DNA from: Pseudomonadota bacterium
GTDB lineage: Bacteria; Myxococcota_A; Polyangia; Polyangiales; Polyangiaceae
NCBI GenBank assembly: GCA_003242355.1
Contig: QGUH01000122.1
Location: 1 to 8,144, forward strand
Direction: 5' to 3'
DNA: 8,144 nt
Of this stretch, positions 5,747 to 8,144 are shown one piece after another. The notes below the pieces were generated by a model. That model did not search any database, was not told where the DNA came from, and saw only the letters and a list, made by a program, of their open reading frames with translations. Both the position numbers and the translations under genes were made by a program. Numbering within the stretch: the stretch's first letter is position 1; every line of letters begins with the position of its first letter.

Positions 5747-7081
5747 TCAAGGAGGTTGTTCCACGGCGGCGAGCGCGACGGGCGCGCCGGCGCTCACCAG
5801 CTCTCGGTAGGCATCCACCAGCGGCGTGCGCACGCGCAAGAGCTCGCCGCGGGGACCGAGTCGGAGATCCCACAGGCCCATCTGACGAATGTACGCGGAT
5901 GCCGCCTTCGTTCCGTGACGGTACGCCCAGGTGACGAGCGCGAACATCGGCCACCACGTGTAACCGACGACCGGAATTCCCCGCTGACGCGCGCGGGCCA
6001 CCGCGGCCACCGAATCGCGCAGCCAGGCGCGGCGCCGTTTGAGGCTGCCCTCCGAGGCCGTCTCGCTGACGAGCACCGGGCGGCCATAGCGGGCGTGATA
6101 GAGCTCGGCCAAGCGGTCCACGATGAGGGGCGAAGCGTACGGCGTGCGCAGCCGCAGCCGCCCGCCGTTGCGGGACAATACCTTCTGCGACTCGAGGGGA
6201 TGGATGTTGAGCCCGATCACGTCGAGCTCGATCGCGTTGCTCTGGAACCACTCGAGGTCCTGGTTCGTGGCGCCGGATTCGAGCAGGAAGGGCCGGAGCG
6301 GATGGGTTTCGTCGACGCGCCCGGAGATCAGATCGAGTGCCAGGAACACGAGCTCTTGACGCTTCTTCACTTCCGGTTCGAGGGCGCTCTCCTGCGTCTC
6401 GTAGAGGTCGGTGGCCTCCACGTGCAGGCACGTGATCTCCGGATCGACGGCGCGCAGGGCGTTCACCTTGCGCACGATGCCCCGGCACACCGCGGTGAGC
6501 ACCAGCACGAAGCCGCGAGGCCCGCGCCGGAACGGGGGCCACCAGCCGAGCCTTCCGGAATACCAGGCCGTGACGCGCGGCTCGTTGAGCGGCGTGTAGC
6601 GGCGGATGCGTCCGCGGTAGCGCTCGGCGAGCCGCGCGGCGAACTCCGCGACGCGCTGATCGTAGTCGGGAGCGAGGAAGGCGTTCTGCATCCACGCCGG
6701 GACGCCGTAGTGGACGAGGTCGACCACCGGCTCGATCCCGAGCTCGAGGAGCCGCTCGAGCTGCGGATCCGCCCAGGAGAAGTCCCACTCGCCGGGCGCC
6801 GGATTGATCCGGTGCCAGGGGACGCCGTAGCGAACCGCTTTGACGCCGAGCTCCGTCATCAGCTCCAGATCCGCGCGCCAGTTTTGGTAGTGCTGGGTCA
6901 GCTCGTACTCGTCCAGCGTGCGTCCGGTCTTCTCGAACGGAGCCGTGATGAACGTGTCCTCGATTCCGGTGAGCCAACTCCACTCCAAGTCGTGCGCCGC
7001 CGATCGGGCCTCGGGCACGGTTGGGCCGACGCGCGGAATTTCCGCCGCATTCGTGGCGTACACGAGACTTTCGTTGCGCAT
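5747..7081 (-). CDS. Family 1-like glycoside hydrolase (clan GH-A, beta-glycosidase-like)
   Basis: A TIM-barrel retaining glycosidase of 444 residues from ATG 7081. It opens the barrel with WLTGIEDTF (about 36-44), then LGVKAVRYGVPWHRINPAPGEWDFSWAD (about 78-105), GIEPVVDLVHYGVPAW (115-130), and the acid/base motif RYTPLNEPRVTAWYSG with E167 in T-x-x-NEP style. VIGLNIHP (288-295) precedes the nucleophile strand PVLVSETASEG with E340 the likely nucleophile, and GYTWWPMFALVTW (373-385) matches the last strand. The classic GH1 TENG sequence is replaced by SETASEG, as in a divergent GH1/GH5-like group. There is no signal peptide, so it is probably cytoplasmic; the substrate is unknown. A GTG at 7099 extends it by six residues, and a GTG at 7063 would fit better with the weak promoter at 7095-7110. 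No clear ribosome-binding site decides between them. Confidence 0.88.
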   Translation of the reverse strand: MRNESLVYATNAAEIPRVGPTVPEARSAAHDLEWSWLTGIEDTFITAPFEKTGRTLDEYELTQHYQNWRADLELMTELGVKAVRYGVPWHRINPAPGEWDFSWADPQLERLLELGIEPVVDLVHYGVPAWMQNAFLAPDYDQRVAEFAARLAERYRGRIRRYTPLNEPRVTAWYSGRLGWWPPFRRGPRGFVLVLTAVCRGIVRKVNALRAVDPEITCLHVEATDLYETQESALEPEVKKRQELVFLALDLISGRVDETHPLRPFLLESGATNQDLEWFQSNAIELDVIGLNIHPLESQKVLSRNGGRLRLRTPYASPLIVDRLAELYHARYGRPVLVSETASEGSLKRRRAWLRDSVAAVARARQRGIPVVGYTWWPMFALVTWAYRHGTKAASAYIRQMGLWDLRLGPRGELLRVRTPLVDAYRELVSAGAPVALAAVEQPP

Positions 7082-7094
7082 CGCGCTCGGAATC

Positions 7095-7110
7095 TGCACG
7101 AGCGGTGCCG
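7095..7110 (-). promoter_or_regulatory. Weak sigma-54-like element at the start of the glycosidase gene
   Basis: Read on the - strand, cGGCACc-GCTC-GTGCA has GG (7109-7108) and GC (7097-7096) ten bases apart, an intact GGCAC and a terminal A, but mismatches at the T of TGG, the G of CACG and the first T of TTGC. Initiation would be at about 7084, leaving the GTG at 7099 upstream of the transcript and the ATG at 7081 almost leaderless. In DNA this GC-rich such matches arise easily by chance. The rest of 7111-7248 shows no gene and no clear promoter. Confidence 0.22.
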
Positions 7111-7248
7111 CGATGGATCCCGTGCGAGTCGTTGCGCGACGCGAGTGATTCGACGAACGGATCGAGTGCGAGCGATCCTACGGAGGGTTCGAGCAATCGC
7201 TCTGCGCGGCGAAAAGGGCGGCTTCGTCGGAATTCCTCGCAGCCTTCG

Positions 7249-7674
7249 TCAGAAGGGACGCGCGCGCCCTGCCGGACCCGAACCGGGGCCGTCCCAGGAC
7301 GAAGGCGCGCTCGATTCGCGAGGCGTCGACGCGGGCAGAATCGGCAGATGCTGCACGAGCCGCCCAGCGAGCGAGGCGGCGGCCGAAATGAGGGCCGAGC
7401 GCACCATCGAGCCGAGCAGTGACGGCGAGCGAGCGGGAGGCTGCCAGCGCACGGTGCGCGTGCGCATTCTGCCGAGCTGCACGAGCCCGACGGCAATGGT
7501 CACCACACCGACGGCGGCCGCTGCGATCACGAGCGGACGAGCGCCGTGGAGCGCGGACTGCAAGAACTCCTTGCCGGTTCGGGTCGCGACGGAGAGTCGC
7601 TCCACGAAGTCGGCGCGCGCGCGCTCGACTTCTTCCCGCGCGGAAAGGACGTCGGACTTCATGGGTTCGGCCAT
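7249..7674 (-). CDS. Small single-TM membrane protein, DUF3618-like
   Basis: The protein has 141 residues from ATG 7674, or 137 from ATG 7662. The N-terminal part (about 9-40) is a charged amphipathic helix, SAREEVERARADFVERLSVA, which matches the R-x-E-ExxR-x-x-x style of DUF3618 and the related ElaB/YqjD-type membrane-anchored small proteins. One hydrophobic segment (about 47-66) is followed by basic residues (RMRTRTVR), suggesting a cytoplasmic C-terminal side. The tail is Pro/Ser/Gly-rich and low complexity. Members are usually seen with envelope or stress genes; the function is unknown. The frame stays open upstream to 7851, but that extension is arginine-rich and covers a probable promoter, so I reject it. 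If the sigma-54-like site at 7687-7702 is real, ATG 7662 is the better start. Confidence 0.68.
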   Translation of the reverse strand: MAEPMKSDVLSAREEVERARADFVERLSVATRTGKEFLQSALHGARPLVIAAAAVGVVTIAVGLVQLGRMRTRTVRWQPPARSPSLLGSMVRSALISAAASLAGRLVQHLPILPASTPRESSAPSSWDGPGSGPAGRARPF

Positions 7675-7686
7675 GCCGCCGCGCGA

Positions 7687-7702
7687 TGCAGCAAACGTGC
7701 CG
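7687..7702 (-). promoter_or_regulatory. Sigma-54-like promoter for the DUF3618-like gene
   Basis: On the - strand the sequence is cGGCACG-TTTG-CTGCA, with GG at 7701-7700 and GC at 7689-7688, exactly ten bases apart. GGCACG and the TGCA of the -12 element are intact; the leading T and one T of TTGC differ. Initiation would be near 7676, about 14 bases before ATG 7662. It faces away from a second such promoter at 7883-7899. Confidence 0.42.
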
Positions 7703-7790
7703 CAGGTCACGTGCACCCCGGGCAATTCGAAACGGGTTCCGAGAGCGCGCCGACGTCGCGCAGCGTCGTGCTCCGTGCTCGCGCTTGTGA

Positions 7791-7802
7791 CGCGCCGGCG
7801 CG
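7791..7802. promoter_or_regulatory. 12-bp perfect palindrome midway between divergent promoters
   Basis: CGCGCCGGCGCG is self-complementary. Its centre is about 101 bases from the -12 element of the rightward promoter and about 108 from that of the leftward one, a normal distance for an enhancer-binding-protein site serving sigma-54. A smaller palindrome, CGACGTCG, lies at 7751-7758. The composition is pure G/C, so chance is a serious alternative. I see no gene in 7675-7928. Confidence 0.25.
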
Positions 7803-7882
7803 AGCTGCGCGCCCGGCGAGGCAAACGGCTACGGGCAGGTCCGCGCAGCATCGGGATTCTGGCTGCACGCGCCCGACCCGCG

Positions 7883-7899
7883 CTGGCCCGCGCGTTGCA
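7883..7899 (+). promoter_or_regulatory. Sigma-54-type (-24/-12) promoter for the small gene at 7929
   Basis: cTGGCCCG-CGCG-TTGCA matches the RpoN consensus at the -24 element except one C for A, and at the -12 element completely (TTGCA). GG is at 7885-7886 and GC at 7897-7898, with the required ten bases between. The transcript would begin near 7910, giving a leader of about 19 bases that contains the strong Shine-Dalgarno at 7918-7924. Confidence 0.6.
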
Positions 7900-7917
7900 A
7901 GCCCCGGCGCAGCTTGC

Positions 7918-7924
7918 AAGGAGG
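7918..7924 (+). promoter_or_regulatory. Strong Shine-Dalgarno AAGGAGG for the gene at 7929
   Basis: AAGGAGG is followed by four bases (aacc) and then ATG at 7929. It is the best ribosome-binding site in the window and is the main reason to accept the truncated frame that follows as a gene. Confidence 0.8.
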
Positions 7925-7928
7925 AACC

Positions 7929-8042
7929 ATGACGACCCGCAGTTTCTTGATGTCGATCGGTACGTCGCTCGCGAGCCGCAAAATCGCGCAGGCGCTGGCA
8001 GAGGTGGATCTGGACGACGTGCTCGATCGCATGGGGCTCACC
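7929..8042 (+). CDS. Start of a small conserved-looking protein, 3' truncated by adapter
   Basis: Thirty-eight genuine codons are present, beginning MTTRSFLMSIGTSLASRKIA and continuing QALAEVDLDDVLDRMGLT, where the genomic sequence stops. The first part is a weakly hydrophobic amphipathic stretch with a basic SRKIA patch, followed by an acidic LDDVLDRMGL helix. This resembles the N-terminus of short myxobacterial YtxH-like or membrane-associated proteins as I remember them, but too little remains to assign it. The frame stays open through the adapter to the window end, yet everything after 8042 is adapter-encoded and must be discarded. It has a near-ideal ribosome-binding site and a sigma-54-type promoter, and diverges from the DUF3618-like gene. 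Confidence 0.7.
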
Positions 8043-8144
8043 CTGCCTCTTATAACAATCCCCGAGCCCACAGACCCGACCAAGTTCCGTAAGCCGTCTT
8101 CCTCTTGGAAAAAAAAAAACAACCCCACGCACGCCTCACCACAT
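8043..8144. other. Sequencing adapter read-through artefact, right end
   Basis: This is not genomic sequence. From 8043, ctgcctcttata matches the start of the Nextera read-through adapter (ctgtctcttata), followed by ccgagcccacagac (8062-8075; adapter ccgagcccacgagac). Eight bases, ccgaccaa (8076-8083), sit exactly where an i7 index belongs. Positions 8084-8107 then match the P7 flow-cell oligo at 18 of 24 bases, including gccgtcttc. An 11-base A run (8109-8119), typical of reading past the end of a library molecule, and 25 bases of apparent noise finish the contig. Read on the - strand, the mosaic end encodes CYKRQ, a corrupted form of the VYKRQ peptide that marks this contamination in databases. 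Confidence 0.96.

Noticed and set aside
5565..7496. 643-codon - strand frame over the glycosidase gene
   Set aside because: It is a shifted-frame shadow in high-GC DNA; the glycosidase frame carries the catalytic motifs.
5705..8092. 795-codon open frame on the + strand
   Set aside because: It is antisense to the glycosidase and DUF3618-like genes, has an arginine- and alanine-rich composition, and its stop codon lies in adapter sequence.
8109..8119. Run of 11 A residues as a T-tract terminator or poly-A tail
   Set aside because: It follows the P7 oligo and is a read-past-the-end artefact.
7707..8132. 141-codon - strand frame from the right end
   Set aside because: Its N-terminus is translated adapter (it includes CYKRQ) and the rest is arginine-rich antisense to the divergent promoter region.
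1..8144. Terminal inverted repeats suggesting a transposon or linear replicon
   Set aside because: Both ends match Nextera/P7 adapter with an index-sized gap and a poly-A run; no transposase or replication gene is present.

Overview
The window looks like one complete assembled contig of about 8 kb from a high-GC bacterium, most likely a myxobacterium (Polyangia/Sorangiineae-like). This is inferred from strong G/C third-position bias, a lipoprotein with tandem eight-cysteine repeats and a polyproline tail, a lysine/arginine-rich histone-H1-like tail on one protein, and several -24/-12 (sigma-54) promoter-like sites. No rRNA, tRNA, CRISPR array, integrase or transposase was found, and no multi-gene defence, biosynthetic or mobile system is visible. 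Only about 51-8042 is genomic DNA. Positions 1-50 and 8043-8144 are error-laden copies of the Illumina Nextera N7/P7 adapter in inverted orientation, so the apparent terminal inverted repeat, the final poly-A and the protein ends that run into them are artefacts.

Layout: (1) a 5'-truncated extensin-like C-terminal (M15/LAS-type zinc peptidase fold) gene, + strand, to 844; (2) a 370-bp gap with two small hairpins; (3) a large predicted lipoprotein, + strand, 1217-3460, with four Cys-rich repeats, a carboxypeptidase-regulatory-like domain, a ThuA/GATase-like domain and a polyproline C-terminus; (4) a strong sigma-54-type promoter and Shine-Dalgarno (SD) followed by a small conserved protein with a basic tail, + strand, 3629-4255; (5) a palindrome-rich convergent junction; (6) three genes on the - strand: an AI-2E family transporter (4483-5538), a family-1-like glycoside hydrolase (5747-7081) and a small single-TM DUF3618-like protein (7249-7674); (7) a divergent control region, 7675-7928, with back-to-back sigma-54-like promoters around a central palindrome; (8) the start of a small + strand gene from 7929, cut off by the adapter.

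The genes do not form one obvious pathway. Most point to the envelope: a wall-type peptidase, a surface lipoprotein, a multi-pass membrane protein and a small membrane-anchored coiled-coil protein. Four sigma-54-like elements sit at short, similar distances from start codons. The best two (3590-3606 and 7883-7899) are convincing by eye, and the other two are weaker. Co-regulation by sigma-54 and an enhancer-binding activator is the most interesting biological hypothesis here, but it is an inference from motifs alone.
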